Below, piece after piece: positions 20,913 to 30,546 of a stretch of DNA of 64,000 nucleotides. The stretch covers positions 3,038,001 through 3,102,000 of the forward strand of contig NZ_AP022582.1 in NCBI RefSeq assembly GCF_010731595.1, written 5' to 3'. Source of the stretch: Mycobacterium seoulense (GTDB lineage Bacteria > Actinomycetota > Actinomycetes > Mycobacteriales > Mycobacteriaceae). A program made the position numbers and the translations under genes. The first letter of the stretch is position 1. Each line of letters opens with the position of its first letter. Below the pieces are notes generated by a model. That model saw nothing but the letters and a program-made list of their open reading frames with translations, ran no database searches and was not told where the DNA came from.

Positions 20913-22480
20913 TGACCCAGGAGCTGGTGGACGTCGTGCGCGTCGAACCACAGCCGCTCAAGCCCACACTCCGCGTGACGTCGTTGGCTCGCCCCCAAGC
21001 CGGTGCCCTGCCGGTCACCCCCGCTGACGCGCCTTCCCCCGCCGGGAATGCCATCGGGCGCTGGCAGCACCGGTATTCGCACTATCTGCGCACCACCGAC
21101 GCGCTGATCGTTTGCGCGTCCGTGTTTCTCGCGCAGTACGTCCGCTTCGGGGAAATCGCGAACACGTCGGGTTACTCCGACCTCGTGATGACGCTGTTCT
21201 CCTTCGTGTTCGCCGGCCTGTGGCTGTCGTCGCTGGCGGTTTTCCAGACGCGCTCGCCGCGGGTCATCGGCGCCGGCATCGACGAATACCGGCGGATCGG
21301 CAGCGCGTCATTCTGGACGTTCGGCATCATCGCGATGGTGACGCTGCTCGCCAAGGTCGACCTGGCCCGCGGCTATCTTGCGATCGCGCTTCCGGTCGGG
21401 ACGATGGGTTTGCTGGGGAGCCGCAGCCTGTGGCGCAAGCACATCGGCCACCTGCGGGCACACGGCCAGTGCCAGACGACGGTCCTGGCGATCGGGGATC
21501 GACAGGCGGTTTCCCACCTGGCACGCGAACTGGCCCGCAACCCGCTGGACGGCTATGTCGTGGCAGGTGTCTGCATTCCGGGCTACGGACCGGCCCGCGG
21601 AAAGACCCTCACCGTGGGCGGCCGCGAGGTACCGATCCTCGGCGACGCGACCAACGCGGTGGCCGCGATCCGTAGCTGCGGCGCCGACACCGTCGCGGTG
21701 ACCCAGACGGATCACTTTGGGATGCACGGGATCCGAGAGCTGATGTGGCAGTTGGAGACGATGGACGTCGACCTCGTCGTGTCACCGGGAGTGATGGACG
21801 TCGCGGAAGCGCGTTTGACCCTGCGCCCCACCGCGGGCATGCCGCTGCTGCATGTCGAGAAGCCGCAATACCAAGGGACGCAACGTTTTCAGAAACAGGC
21901 CTTCGACTTCCTGTTCTCGTTGGCGGCCCTCATCGCGACGGCGCCCGTTCTTATCGCGGCCGCCGTCGCCATCAAGCTCACCAGCAAGGGGTCGGTGTTC
22001 TACCCGTCCGAGCGGATCGGCATCGACGGGAAGCCCTTCACGATGCTCAAGTTCCGGACGATGACCGTCGACGCCGACGCCCAGATCGAGCACCTGCTGG
22101 CGCTGAACGAAAGCGCCGGCGGCGTGCTCTTCAAGATGCGCGAAGACCCGCGAGTGACCCCGGTCGGCAAGTTCTTGCGCAGGTTCAGCATCGATGAGTT
22201 GCCGCAGTTCATCAACGTGCTCAAAGGGGACATGAGCGTGGTCGGGCCGCGCCCCCCGCTGCGGCGCGAGGTCGTGAACTACGACGGCGATGTCCGGCGC
22301 CGGCTGCTGGTGAAGCCCGGAGTCAGCGGACTGTGGCAGGTGAGCGGCCGGTCAGACCTTTCATGGGAAGAGTCGGTGCGGCTGGACCTGTCGTATGTCG
22401 ACAACTGGTCGATGTCGGGCGATCTCATGATCATCGCGAAGACGATCAAGGCCGTTCTCACCAGTCACGGCGCATACTAG
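20897..22480 (+). CDS. Polyprenyl-phosphate sugar-phosphate transferase (WbaP/CpsE type)
   Basis: A 527-residue membrane enzyme that would start repeat-unit synthesis by moving a sugar-1-phosphate from an NDP-sugar to the lipid carrier. Four membrane helices (about residues 65-185), then a Rossmann-like CoA-binding-type domain, a further hydrophobic hairpin (FDFLFSLAALIATAPVLIAA) and the catalytic bacterial sugar transferase domain with MLKFRTM, RRFSIDELPQFINVLKG, SVVGPRP and KPGVSGLWQVSGRS. The start ATG 20897 follows GAGAGAG and lies inside the end of the upstream gene. This is the key initiating enzyme of Wzx/Wzy pathways. The donor sugar cannot be deduced. Confidence 0.94.
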   Translation: MSNPVMTQELVDVVRVEPQPLKPTLRVTSLARPQAGALPVTPADAPSPAGNAIGRWQHRYSHYLRTTDALIVCASVFLAQYVRFGEIANTSGYSDLVMTLFSFVFAGLWLSSLAVFQTRSPRVIGAGIDEYRRIGSASFWTFGIIAMVTLLAKVDLARGYLAIALPVGTMGLLGSRSLWRKHIGHLRAHGQCQTTVLAIGDRQAVSHLARELARNPLDGYVVAGVCIPGYGPARGKTLTVGGREVPILGDATNAVAAIRSCGADTVAVTQTDHFGMHGIRELMWQLETMDVDLVVSPGVMDVAEARLTLRPTAGMPLLHVEKPQYQGTQRFQKQAFDFLFSLAALIATAPVLIAAAVAIKLTSKGSVFYPSERIGIDGKPFTMLKFRTMTVDADAQIEHLLALNESAGGVLFKMREDPRVTPVGKFLRRFSIDELPQFINVLKGDMSVVGPRPPLRREVVNYDGDVRRRLLVKPGVSGLWQVSGRSDLSWEESVRLDLSYVDNWSMSGDLMIIAKTIKAVLTSHGAY

Positions 22481-22486
22481 GGAGTC

Positions 22487-23947
22487 ATGACTGAGCCGAC
22501 GACGCCTGGTGCGGTCGTCCCGTCGGTGCCGCTCTCGCGGATGGCTCACGCGTTCTCCATTCAACTGATCTGCCGGGCACTGGGGATGGTGGCCTCGGTG
22601 GCCTCGGTCGCGATGACCGCGCGCTACCTGGGTCCGGGGCGCTACGGCCAGCTCTCGATCGCGGTCGCGTTCATCGGGATGTGGAACAGCTTTGCCGATC
22701 TCGGTGTCGCCACCGTGATCGTCCGTCGCGTGACCTCCGGCCGCGGCGACCTGGAACGCTTGGTGCGCGTCAACAGCGGGCTGGCCCTGATCTACTGCGT
22801 CCCGCTCGCGGCGCTGGCGGCCGGGTCGGGGCTGCTCGTCTATCACGACTTCGACGTGCGGGTCATGCTGGTCGTGCTGTCCGGGGGCCTGCTGCTGCAG
22901 ACCATGACCACCCGCTTCGAGCCGGTGTTTCTGGCCACCGTCCGGTTCTCCGCGGTGGCCATCTCCGACGTCACGGCCCGCACGGCCACCCTGGCCATGG
23001 TCGCCGTCCTGGTCTCCGCGCGCTCGAACGTCATCTGGTTCGCGGTGGCGCAGCTCATCCCGCCCGCCGTGCAGCTGGTGATTCAGGGCGCCGCGGCGAT
23101 GCGGCAGATCTCGGTGCGCCCGGTGTTCGCGCTGCGCGAGGCCGCCGACCTGTTGCGGGAAACCCTGCCGCTGATCGGATTCCTGGTCGTCGGGATCCTC
23201 TACACCCGCGCCGACGGTGTGATCCTGTCCTTGCTCAGCACCCACTCCGAGATGGGCGTGTACGGGTTGGCCCTGACGGTCGCGTTCAACACCATCGTGG
23301 TGTCGCTGGTCTTCCTCAAGGCGACGCTGTCGACGGGCACCGAACTGTTCGCGCGTGACGTCGCGGCGTTCGCCCGCTTCCTGCGCCGCAGCGTCGAACT
23401 CATGTATTTCGTGGCCGTTCCCGTCGCGGTCGTCGGAGCGCTGCTGGCCGGACCGTTGATCGCGTTCTTCGGCGACCAGGCGTTCGTCGCACGCGGAACG
23501 CCGACGCTGGCGCTGTTGTTCATCGCGGCGGCGCTGCGGTTCGTCGGCGGCACCCTCGGCCAGGGTTTGGTCGCCAGCCACCATCAAAAGGTCCTGCTGT
23601 GGTTGACGGTCGCCACGCTCGCGGTCAACGTCGCGCTGAATCTGGCCCTCGACGGGCGGCTGGGCGCCATCGGGCCGGGTATCGCGCTGGTGTGCACGGA
23701 GTTTTTCAACATGCTGTTCAGCAGCTGGTGGCTGCACCGCCGGTGCGGTTACCGTACGCCGGTGATGTTCTTGGCGCGGGTCCTGCTGCCCACGGGAGCG
23801 AGCGTCGCGGTGACACTGCTGCTTTGGGGCCAACATGTCGTCCTGATCCTGCTGGCCGCCGTTGCCGTCTACCTGGCAACCAGTGCGGCGGTCGGCCCGC
23901 TCACCTGGTCCAACCTGAGATCGTTGCGCCGAGAAAACCTGGCGTGA
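22487..23947 (+). CDS. Polysaccharide flippase, Wzx-like (MOP superfamily)
   Basis: A 486-residue integral membrane protein with about 12-14 hydrophobic helices and the typical N-terminal pattern of polysaccharide transporters (FSIQLICRALGMVASVASVAMTARYLGPGRYGQ). Such proteins flip lipid-linked repeat units across the membrane. It starts 6 bp after the sugar transferase stop and ends 13 bp before a glycosyltransferase, inside one plus-strand operon. Its place between an initiating transferase and glycosyltransferases, with a Wzy-like protein elsewhere in the island, supports the role over MurJ or a drug exporter. Confidence 0.9.
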   Translation: MTEPTTPGAVVPSVPLSRMAHAFSIQLICRALGMVASVASVAMTARYLGPGRYGQLSIAVAFIGMWNSFADLGVATVIVRRVTSGRGDLERLVRVNSGLALIYCVPLAALAAGSGLLVYHDFDVRVMLVVLSGGLLLQTMTTRFEPVFLATVRFSAVAISDVTARTATLAMVAVLVSARSNVIWFAVAQLIPPAVQLVIQGAAAMRQISVRPVFALREAADLLRETLPLIGFLVVGILYTRADGVILSLLSTHSEMGVYGLALTVAFNTIVVSLVFLKATLSTGTELFARDVAAFARFLRRSVELMYFVAVPVAVVGALLAGPLIAFFGDQAFVARGTPTLALLFIAAALRFVGGTLGQGLVASHHQKVLLWLTVATLAVNVALNLALDGRLGAIGPGIALVCTEFFNMLFSSWWLHRRCGYRTPVMFLARVLLPTGASVAVTLLLWGQHVVLILLAAVAVYLATSAAVGPLTWSNLRSLRRENLA

Positions 23948-23960
23948 TCGGTCGGCTGGC

Positions 23961-25019
23961 ATGAAATCTCGTCGGGTCCTTTGGCTTTCGCCCTGGACAC
24001 GGCCGGCGGTGCGCGTGCAGTCCGAAGCGCTGATGCGGCACGGGGCGGACGTGCTGCTGGTGACCTCCGACCGGCACCCGGAGTCAGACGCCGCCCGTGA
24101 CTACGAGTTGGTGCTCGAGCCGCGATTCCTTTCCGCCGCGACCTGGCCCCCCACCCTCAAGGCCTGGCGGCTCGTCCGCAGATTCCGGCCGGATGTGGTA
24201 ATCGCCGAGCAGGTCCGCGATCCACGCTGGATCGCGCTGGCCGGGCGGGCGCCCCGCATCCAGGTGATCCACGACGATCGCCCCCACGACCCCGTGGAGG
24301 CGCTGCCGTCCTACGAACTTGCGCTGCTGGATCGCTGGGGTGCCCGCTCGGCGGCCACCGTCGCCTATTGCGACTATGTCGCCCGCGCGGTCGCGACGCG
24401 GCGCGACGTGGCCGGCACGCCCGTGCACGTCGTGCCGCTTGCCAGCGATCTCGATCTGGATCGGGTCCCGCCGTTCGTGGCTGCCGGCGGGCGCCACGAC
24501 TTTGTCATGTTCGGCAGGCTCAATCCGTACAAGAACGTCGACGTGGTGCTGCAGGCGTGGCGGCGCCACGTCGAAGGCGGCGGCTGGCGCGGCGACGATC
24601 TCGTCTTGATCGGCGACGGGGCGCTGGACGCCGATACGCTGCCCGCACACACGCAGTGGCGTCGGGGCGGCTACCGCTACGGCGATGTCGTCACGACACT
24701 GGCCGCCGCCAAGGGCTCGATCGCCCACTACCGGCGCGCCACTCAGAGCGGCGTGCAGGTGCTCTCGATGCAGTTGGGCGTCATGCCGATCGTGTCCACC
24801 GAAGGTGGCCCGCCCGAGTACCAACCGCCGGACTGTCCCCCGATCGGCGTCGACGACGTTGCCGGACTGGCCGCCGCTTTCGACACCCTGGCCGACCCGG
24901 CCACCGCGGTACGGCAGGGAGCCATCGCGGCGCGTCACTATGAGCGCCATTGCGCCGTCGACCTGGTCGCGGATCGATTCCTGGAGGTCATCGACGAGGT
25001 GATGGGCCATCGACGGTGA
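23961..25019 (+). CDS. Glycosyltransferase, GT4-like (first of the island)
   Basis: 352 residues with a GT-B layout: an N-terminal acceptor half (RRVLWLSPWTRPAVRVQSEALMRHG) and a C-terminal donor half starting at FVMFGRLNPYKNVDVVLQAW. The usual EX7E donor motif is not obvious; in its place is VSTEGGPPEYQP, so the donor pocket may be unusual. It probably adds a sugar to the lipid-linked repeat unit on the cytoplasmic face. It follows wzx by 13 bp. Donor and linkage are unknown. Confidence 0.82.
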   Translation: MKSRRVLWLSPWTRPAVRVQSEALMRHGADVLLVTSDRHPESDAARDYELVLEPRFLSAATWPPTLKAWRLVRRFRPDVVIAEQVRDPRWIALAGRAPRIQVIHDDRPHDPVEALPSYELALLDRWGARSAATVAYCDYVARAVATRRDVAGTPVHVVPLASDLDLDRVPPFVAAGGRHDFVMFGRLNPYKNVDVVLQAWRRHVEGGGWRGDDLVLIGDGALDADTLPAHTQWRRGGYRYGDVVTTLAAAKGSIAHYRRATQSGVQVLSMQLGVMPIVSTEGGPPEYQPPDCPPIGVDDVAGLAAAFDTLADPATAVRQGAIAARHYERHCAVDLVADRFLEVIDEVMGHRR

Positions 25020-25072
25020 CCGGGCACCGGACAGCGAGGTATCCGACTACGCGGGTGCGAAAGGATAGCGAC

Positions 25073-26026
25073 GTGAGCACGTATCTGGTCACCGGCGGTT
25101 GCGGATTCATCGGGTCATCGGTCGTCAACTCGTTGCTGGAACGGGGCGCAGAGGTCTTCGTGATGGACGACCTTTCACTCGGAAAAGATCGGTGGCAGAA
25201 CGCACTCCGCAAGCCGACACTGATCGTGCACGACATCCTCGACGCCGACGCCTGCGATCAGGTGTTCCGCGACATCAAGCCGCAGAACGTCATTCATCTG
25301 GCGGCACAACACTTCGTGCCCTGGTGCGAGGAGCACATCTACGAGGCGTATGCCCTGAACGTCAACGGCACGTTGAATGTGCTGGAGTCGTCGCGCCGGC
25401 ACGGGGTCCAAGCCTTCTTCTTCGCATCTACCGGCGACGTCTACCATCCGAACTTCGTGCCCCACAGGGAAGTCGATCCGACCGGGCCGGTGTATGTCTA
25501 CGGCCACACGAAGTTCCTCGCCGAGCAGCTGTGCATGCGCTATTTCGAATCGAAGGGTTGCTTTGGCACGCTGGTGATCGGGCGGCTATTCAACGCCGCG
25601 GGACCGCGTGAAACCAACCCGCACATGCTCGCCGAGGTCACCCGCCAGATCGCGCTGGAGGGTAAGCGCGAGGTGGAAGTCGGAAACCTCTGGCCGCTGC
25701 GCGATTACGTGGATGTCGACTCGATGGCCGGCGTCATCGTCGACACCGTCTCGCGAGTAGACGGACTGGAGATACTCAACATCGGATCCGGCAAGGCGAT
25801 CGAGGTTCGGGAGGCGCTGAGCATCCTGGCATCCGTCCTGCCGTTCCCCGTCGACTTCACCTCAGTGCCCGAACGTCAGCGCCCCAATGATCGGCCGTTC
25901 CTGTGCCCGGACACCGAGCGGCTGCGCCGCACCGTCGGCCGCGCGGCAGAGCCGTTCAGCCAAGCCACGGCCCAAAAAATCTTCGCCGAGTACCCCGAGC
26001 TCGGGAAGGGCCGCGGTGCGTCCTGA
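25073..26026 (+). CDS. Extended SDR NDP-sugar epimerase/dehydratase
   Basis: A 317-residue nucleotide-sugar SDR. It has the NAD motif TGGCGFIGS, the catalytic STGDVY region and YxxxK (YGHTK). Relatives include UDP-glucose 4-epimerase and CDP-paratose/tyvelose-type enzymes; the exact reaction is undecided. GTG 25073 is chosen because AAAGGA lies 7 bases upstream and the SDR fold begins directly. It is 53 bp after the first glycosyltransferase and overlaps the next by 11 bp, so it most likely makes a donor sugar used by these transferases. Confidence 0.88.
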   Translation: MSTYLVTGGCGFIGSSVVNSLLERGAEVFVMDDLSLGKDRWQNALRKPTLIVHDILDADACDQVFRDIKPQNVIHLAAQHFVPWCEEHIYEAYALNVNGTLNVLESSRRHGVQAFFFASTGDVYHPNFVPHREVDPTGPVYVYGHTKFLAEQLCMRYFESKGCFGTLVIGRLFNAAGPRETNPHMLAEVTRQIALEGKREVEVGNLWPLRDYVDVDSMAGVIVDTVSRVDGLEILNIGSGKAIEVREALSILASVLPFPVDFTSVPERQRPNDRPFLCPDTERLRRTVGRAAEPFSQATAQKIFAEYPELGKGRGAS

Positions 26027-27218
26027 TTCCGTGCGCCCGCTGCGGGTCGCCCTGGTGGGCGACTATCCCGTCGACGAGGGTGCGGCCGTGCAAAACGGGG
26101 TGCAGTCGGTGACGTACACATTGGCTCATGCGCTCGCGGCCCGTCCCGACGTCGAGTGCCACGTCGTCAGCGCGATGAACGACGTGACGACGACCTACCG
26201 GCGGGCCGGTGCACTGCACGTGCACTACGTCAAGCGCCTGAACCTGCCGCGATTGATCACCTTGCGCGTCAACGACGTGCCACGCCTGGCCGCCGCGATT
26301 CGTTCCATCAATCCCGACGTAGTGCACGGACAGGGCCAGGATCGCCACGCGCTCGGCGCGTTGGCGAGCCGCGCGCCGGCCGTCATCACACCGCACGGCG
26401 TGCTCTTCATCGAGAGCCGTTTGCTGCAAAAGAACCGGTGGGACGTTCTGGGCGCCCTGAAGAAACGGGCTGTCGCCGACATGGAGCGGGAAGTGTTTCG
26501 GCGCGCCCGGGACATGATCATCATCTCGCCCTACCTGGCGCAGGTTTACGGGTCGATGCTGACGGCGCGCTGCCGGTTCATCGAGAACCCGATCCAGGAC
26601 GACTTTTTCCGCATACAGCGCGCACCAGAAGCCGGCCGAACCCTGTTTGTCGGGACCCTCGTGCCGCGCAAGGGCGTGCACCATCTGGTGCGTGCGATTG
26701 GCGAGGTCGTCAACGATCGCGTTCGTGACGAACCATGGCGGTCGCACCTGCAATTCAGGATCGCAGGCCCCGTAGCGGACCCGGGCAGCGAACTCGAGGT
26801 TCGGCGGGCGATAGCAGAATGCGGCCTGCAGGGGCGGGTAAGACTCCTCGGACCCATCAGCCACGAAGAACTGCTCGACGAATATGCGCGCGCACAGGTC
26901 CTGTTGATGGGCTCGCGCGAAGAGACCACCCCTCAAGCCGTCGCGCAAGCCATGGCGTGTGGGCTGCCGGTGATCGCGTCTCGCGTCGGCGGCATTCCGG
27001 ACATGGTCGAGGACGGTCGCACCGCGCTCCTGTTTCCGTACGGCGACGTCGCGGCCTGCGCCGGACACATCCGCCGAATGCTTGACGACGACGCGTTGAG
27101 AGCACGAATCGAGCGCACCGTACGCGTCGAGGCGCAACAGCGATTCGATCCGAAATCCGTTGCTGACCAGACTGTTTGCGTCTACCGCGAAGTCATCGCC
27201 CGAGACCTCCGGATCTGA
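26016..27218 (+). CDS. Glycosyltransferase family 4
   Basis: A 400-residue GT-B enzyme with the glycogen phosphorylase-like donor domain: LFVGTLVPRKGVHHLVRAIG, then GSREETTPQAVAQAMACGLPV. That is the EX7E region, but the second Glu is Gln. The N-terminal half has VALVGDYPVDEGAAVQNGVQSV. GTG 26016 lies 5 bases after GGGAAGGG and inside the SDR end. It is the last plus-strand gene of the block and its end overlaps the tail of the UDP-xylose synthase gene by 26 bp, head-on. Confidence 0.88.
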   Translation: MRPDSVRPLRVALVGDYPVDEGAAVQNGVQSVTYTLAHALAARPDVECHVVSAMNDVTTTYRRAGALHVHYVKRLNLPRLITLRVNDVPRLAAAIRSINPDVVHGQGQDRHALGALASRAPAVITPHGVLFIESRLLQKNRWDVLGALKKRAVADMEREVFRRARDMIIISPYLAQVYGSMLTARCRFIENPIQDDFFRIQRAPEAGRTLFVGTLVPRKGVHHLVRAIGEVVNDRVRDEPWRSHLQFRIAGPVADPGSELEVRRAIAECGLQGRVRLLGPISHEELLDEYARAQVLLMGSREETTPQAVAQAMACGLPVIASRVGGIPDMVEDGRTALLFPYGDVAACAGHIRRMLDDDALRARIERTVRVEAQQRFDPKSVADQTVCVYREVIARDLRI

Positions 27219-28146
27219 AATACTCGATCGTCAGTGCGGCGCCCCGTCCGAACGGGATCAGCGGGCGCCAGTCGAGCCTCGACTCGGCGAGGGTGAGATC
27301 CGGCTTGCGCTTCTTCGGGTCATCCTCCGGCAGGGCCTGGAAAACGATGGGCGAGGACGAGCCCGTCATCTCCTTGATGGTGCGCGCGACCTCCAGCGCG
27401 GTCAGTTCATCCTGGCTACCGAGGTTGACCGGGCCGGTGAACGAGGGGTCGCTGGTCGCCATTTTCACCAGCCCGTCGATCAAATCGTCCACGTAGCAGA
27501 AGCACCGGGTTTGGCTGCCGTCGCCGAAGACGGTGATTGGTTCGCCCCGCAGGGCCTGAACGATGAATTGCGAGACGATCCGCCCGTCCTCGGGATCCAT
27601 CCTGGGACCGTACGTATTGAAGATGCGGACGACCTTGATTCGGGCGCCGAAGCGGCGCGCATACTCGAGCATCAGCGTTTCGGCGACCCGCTTGCCCTCG
27701 TCGTAGCACGCGCGCGGGCCGAAGCAGTTGACGTTGCCCCAATAGCTTTCGGCTTGCGGATGGATGGTGGGATCACCATAGATCTCGCTGGTGGAGGCTT
27801 GCAGCATGACCGCCTCCTTCTCGAGCGCCAGCTCGAGAAGATTTCTCGTCCCGAGGTAATTGGTGTCGAGGGTGAACACCGGGTCGCGCTGGAAGGCGAA
27901 GGGCGAGCCGGGGCAGGCCATGTTGACGATGAGGTCCAGCGGGCCCGGCACGGCCGCCGCGGCCAGCGGCCGCGTGACGTCGTGCTCGAAAAAGCTGAAC
28001 CCGGGGTCACCGTCGAGGTGGGTGAGGTTTTCGCGCCTTCCGGTGTAGAAGTTGTCCAAACCGACCACCTCGACGCCGCCGAGGCGAAGGCGATCGCAGA
28101 GGTGGGATCCGAGGAATCCGGCGGCGCCGGTGACGAGGGCTCTCAT
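27193..28146 (-). CDS. UDP-glucuronate decarboxylase (UDP-xylose synthase)
   Basis: A 317-residue extended SDR. NAD motif TGAAGFLGS at the N-terminus, catalytic STSEIYGDP and the family-specific GPRACYDEGKRVAETL (YxxxK), which marks UXS enzymes converting UDP-glucuronate to UDP-xylose. It lies 9 bp after the UDP-glucose dehydrogenase gene, which makes its substrate, so the pair supplies UDP-GlcA and UDP-xylose. The bifunctional ArnA formyltransferase domain is absent. Xylose is known in mycobacterial glycans mainly as methylthioxylose; a dedicated UXS gene in a glycan cluster is notable. Confidence 0.93.
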   Translation of the reverse strand: MRALVTGAAGFLGSHLCDRLRLGGVEVVGLDNFYTGRRENLTHLDGDPGFSFFEHDVTRPLAAAAVPGPLDLIVNMACPGSPFAFQRDPVFTLDTNYLGTRNLLELALEKEAVMLQASTSEIYGDPTIHPQAESYWGNVNCFGPRACYDEGKRVAETLMLEYARRFGARIKVVRIFNTYGPRMDPEDGRIVSQFIVQALRGEPITVFGDGSQTRCFCYVDDLIDGLVKMATSDPSFTGPVNLGSQDELTALEVARTIKEMTGSSSPIVFQALPEDDPKKRKPDLTLAESRLDWRPLIPFGRGAALTIEYFRSGGLGR

Positions 28147-28155
28147 CGACCGTGC

Positions 28156-29472
28156 TTAGTGGCGGCCCATGCCGTAGTACTCGAAACCCTCGGCCCGCAA
28201 ACGTCTTGGGTCATAGATGTTTCGACCGTCGAAGACGACGTGGCCTCGCATTGCCGACCTGACACGCTGCCATGATGGCCGGTGGAACTGCTTCCACTCC
28301 GTAATCAGGACGAGAGCGTCGGCGCCCTCGATGGCCTCGTACATGGTTCCGGCGTATTCGATGGAATCCCCCAGCAGCTCTTTGGCACGCACGGCCGCCT
28401 CGGGATCGAAAGCCCGCACGGTTGCGCCCATCTCGATCAACTTGCGCACGATGACCAACGAGGGCGCCTCCCGGATGTCGTCGGTCTGGGGCTTGAAGCT
28501 CAGGCCCCACACTCCGACCCGCAGGCCCGTCAGATCGCTCGCGGGTTGACCCTGGCCGAAATGAGCGACGATCTTGGATACCAGGGTGGCCTTCTGTTCC
28601 GTATTGACCTGGTCGACCGCGCGCAGCAATCTCATGTCCGAGCCCATGCCGGCGCCGGTATGTATCAAAGCCTGGACGTCTTTGGGCAGGCAGGAGCCGC
28701 CGTATCCGACCCCGGGGAAAAGAAATTCGTAGCCGATGCGCCGGTCCGCCCCGATAGCCTCCCGCACCGCCGCGATATCCGCCCCGGCCTTCTCACACAG
28801 GTTGGAGAGCTCGTTGATGAACGAAATCTTGGTGGCGAGAAAGCAATTAGCCGCATACTTGGCCATCTCGGCGCTCTTGATGTCCATGACGATCAGCGGA
28901 TGGAAGGTTCGCAGGTACGGCTCGTAGACCTCGCGCATGATTTCCACGGCGCGCTTGGAGTCACCGCCGATGACCACGCGGTCAGGCTTGATGAAGTCGG
29001 TGACCGCCGTACCCTCCTTGAGGAATTCGGGATTGGACACGACGTCGAACGCATGCTTGGCCTTGCGGCCGATGATCGCGCGAACGTCGTCGGCGGTACC
29101 GACCGGGACAGTCGACTTGTCGACGACGACCTTGTAGCGATCCAAATACTCCCCGATGTCACCGGCGGCCGCGTGGACGTGGGACACGTCGGCCTCGCCG
29201 TTCTCGCTCATGGGCGTCGCGACCGCTATGAAGATCACGTCCCCGTGCTCGATCGCGCGCCGCCGGTCGGTCGTGAAATCGATGGACCCGTTCTCCCGGT
29301 TTCTGGCGATCAACTCGGCCAGGCCCGGCTCGTAGATCGGGACCCCCCCGGCCAGAAGCTCGTCTACCTTCGCTTGGTCGATATCCACGCAGACGACATC
29401 GTTGCCGCTGTCCGCCAGGCACGCGCCCGTGACGAGCCCGACGTACCCGCATCCGATGACCGAAATCTTCAA
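28156..29472 (-). CDS. UDP-glucose 6-dehydrogenase
   Basis: A 438-residue enzyme oxidising UDP-glucose to UDP-glucuronate with two NAD+. Motifs: N-terminal GCGYVGLVTGACLADSG, STVPVGT, NPEFLKEGTA, the central KYAANCFLATKISFINE, and the catalytic Cys in GYGGSCLPKD. TTG 29472 is the likely start: the Rossmann strand begins there (LKISVIGCG) and a GAAGG-type ribosome site lies 7 bases upstream; the open frame further upstream is unlike the family. It leads the ugd-uxs pair and is divergent from the TylF-like gene across a 232-bp A+T-rich gap. Confidence 0.94.
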   Translation of the reverse strand: MKISVIGCGYVGLVTGACLADSGNDVVCVDIDQAKVDELLAGGVPIYEPGLAELIARNRENGSIDFTTDRRRAIEHGDVIFIAVATPMSENGEADVSHVHAAAGDIGEYLDRYKVVVDKSTVPVGTADDVRAIIGRKAKHAFDVVSNPEFLKEGTAVTDFIKPDRVVIGGDSKRAVEIMREVYEPYLRTFHPLIVMDIKSAEMAKYAANCFLATKISFINELSNLCEKAGADIAAVREAIGADRRIGYEFLFPGVGYGGSCLPKDVQALIHTGAGMGSDMRLLRAVDQVNTEQKATLVSKIVAHFGQGQPASDLTGLRVGVWGLSFKPQTDDIREAPSLVIVRKLIEMGATVRAFDPEAAVRAKELLGDSIEYAGTMYEAIEGADALVLITEWKQFHRPSWQRVRSAMRGHVVFDGRNIYDPRRLRAEGFEYYGMGRH

Positions 29473-29670
29473 GCCGACACCTTCGCTTCCCGACGATCGC
29501 CCAATAGTCCCCCAAGCGATCGGTCCACGCGCACTTTTCATCCAGCTTCGCAAATGATTCCGATATTTTATTTGCCCGATTCTAAAAACCTCGACATCAA
29601 CCGGAACCGGCAGCCGAACCAGGGCACGCCACCGGCTCGGGACAGCGGGAATCTTTGTCCAAATGGGTTT

Positions 29671-29705
29671 TTGGCGACAGCCCAGGTCGGATAGGGTGTT
29701 GTGCG
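29671..29705 (+). promoter_or_regulatory. Leaderless promoter of the TylF-like gene
   Basis: TAGGGT (29692-29697) is a good mycobacterial minus-10, 7 bases before GTG 29705, with a weak TTGGCG (29671-29676) as minus-35, 15 bp away. The spacing predicts transcription starting at the GTG itself, which favours that codon over ATG 29663. Confidence 0.45.
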
Positions 29706-30472
29706 TGCCTAAAGCGGATGCCGAGCGCGACCGGACGCCAGTTGCGCCGACCCGAGGGCTCCTCCAAAACTTGGGTCATCGCGTCGGCGGCACGGCAAAA
29801 ACCAAAGTCCGCCTGTCGCTGATAAAGGCCGGCCGCCGAGTGACGTCCGGCCGGCTGGCGAACCTGCGTTCCGTGCTCAGTTACCTCGAGCTCGGCCATT
29901 GGCTGGCGCACGATTTTTCGAATCCAACGGTAGATGTCGTCGCCGACCATTTTGCCTTGTTCGACCGAGCGCTGGCCAAGGTCCGCGGGCAAAAGCCCCT
30001 GTATCTCGAATTCGGTGTGTTCGAGGGCGGCTCGATGCGGTGGTGGTCGCAGCACCTCCCGCATACCGAAGCGAGGTTGATCGGTTTCGACAGCTTCGAA
30101 GGCCTGCCGCAGGACTGGCGGCCGGGCCTGGGAGCCGGCCACTTCGACGTCGGCGGCGAGCCGCCCAAGATCGACGACGCCCGCGTCTCGTTCGTCGTCG
30201 GCTGGTTCGACGACAGCCTCCCGAAGTTCGACGTCCCCGAGCACGACCAGTTGATCATCAACGTCGACTGCGACGTGTACTCCAGCGCTGCCACGGTGCT
30301 GAGTTGGGCGGAGCCGTTTCTCAAGCCCGGTACGCTGATCTACTTCGATGAGTTCCCCGACCGCGATCATGAGATGCGGGCATTCAAGGAACTCATGGCC
30401 CGCTCGCCACGGGAGTTCCGCCCGCTTGCCACGGCGCGCGGTCATCACTGGCTGTTTGAGGTCGTCAAGTGA
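29705..30472 (+). CDS. TylF/MycF-like sugar O-methyltransferase
   Basis: A 255-residue class I SAM methyltransferase of the TylF group: YLEFGVFEGGSMRWW is the SAM motif, GFDSFEGLPQDW and the metal-binding IINVDCDVYSSA (Asp-rich) follow. Relatives methylate sugar hydroxyls with a metal ion. Here it would cap or decorate the polysaccharide. GTG 29705 is supported by a leaderless promoter; ATG 29663 would add 14 residues that look unstructured. It stands alone on the plus strand between ugd and the GMC oxidoreductase, whose end faces it. Confidence 0.85.
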   Translation: MPKADAERDRTPVAPTRGLLQNLGHRVGGTAKTKVRLSLIKAGRRVTSGRLANLRSVLSYLELGHWLAHDFSNPTVDVVADHFALFDRALAKVRGQKPLYLEFGVFEGGSMRWWSQHLPHTEARLIGFDSFEGLPQDWRPGLGAGHFDVGGEPPKIDDARVSFVVGWFDDSLPKFDVPEHDQLIINVDCDVYSSAATVLSWAEPFLKPGTLIYFDEFPDRDHEMRAFKELMARSPREFRPLATARGHHWLFEVVK

Positions 30473-30546
30473 CTCCACCCCGCGAAGGCTCCGTTTTCGC
30501 TGTCCGCAAATAAGATGGGCGATAAACGAATTCAGCCCGTGAGCGA

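Noticed and set aside
22361..23962. 533-codon open frame antisense to the flippase gene
   Set aside because: Gln/Arg/Asp-rich shadow of a hydrophobic membrane protein; not a real product.
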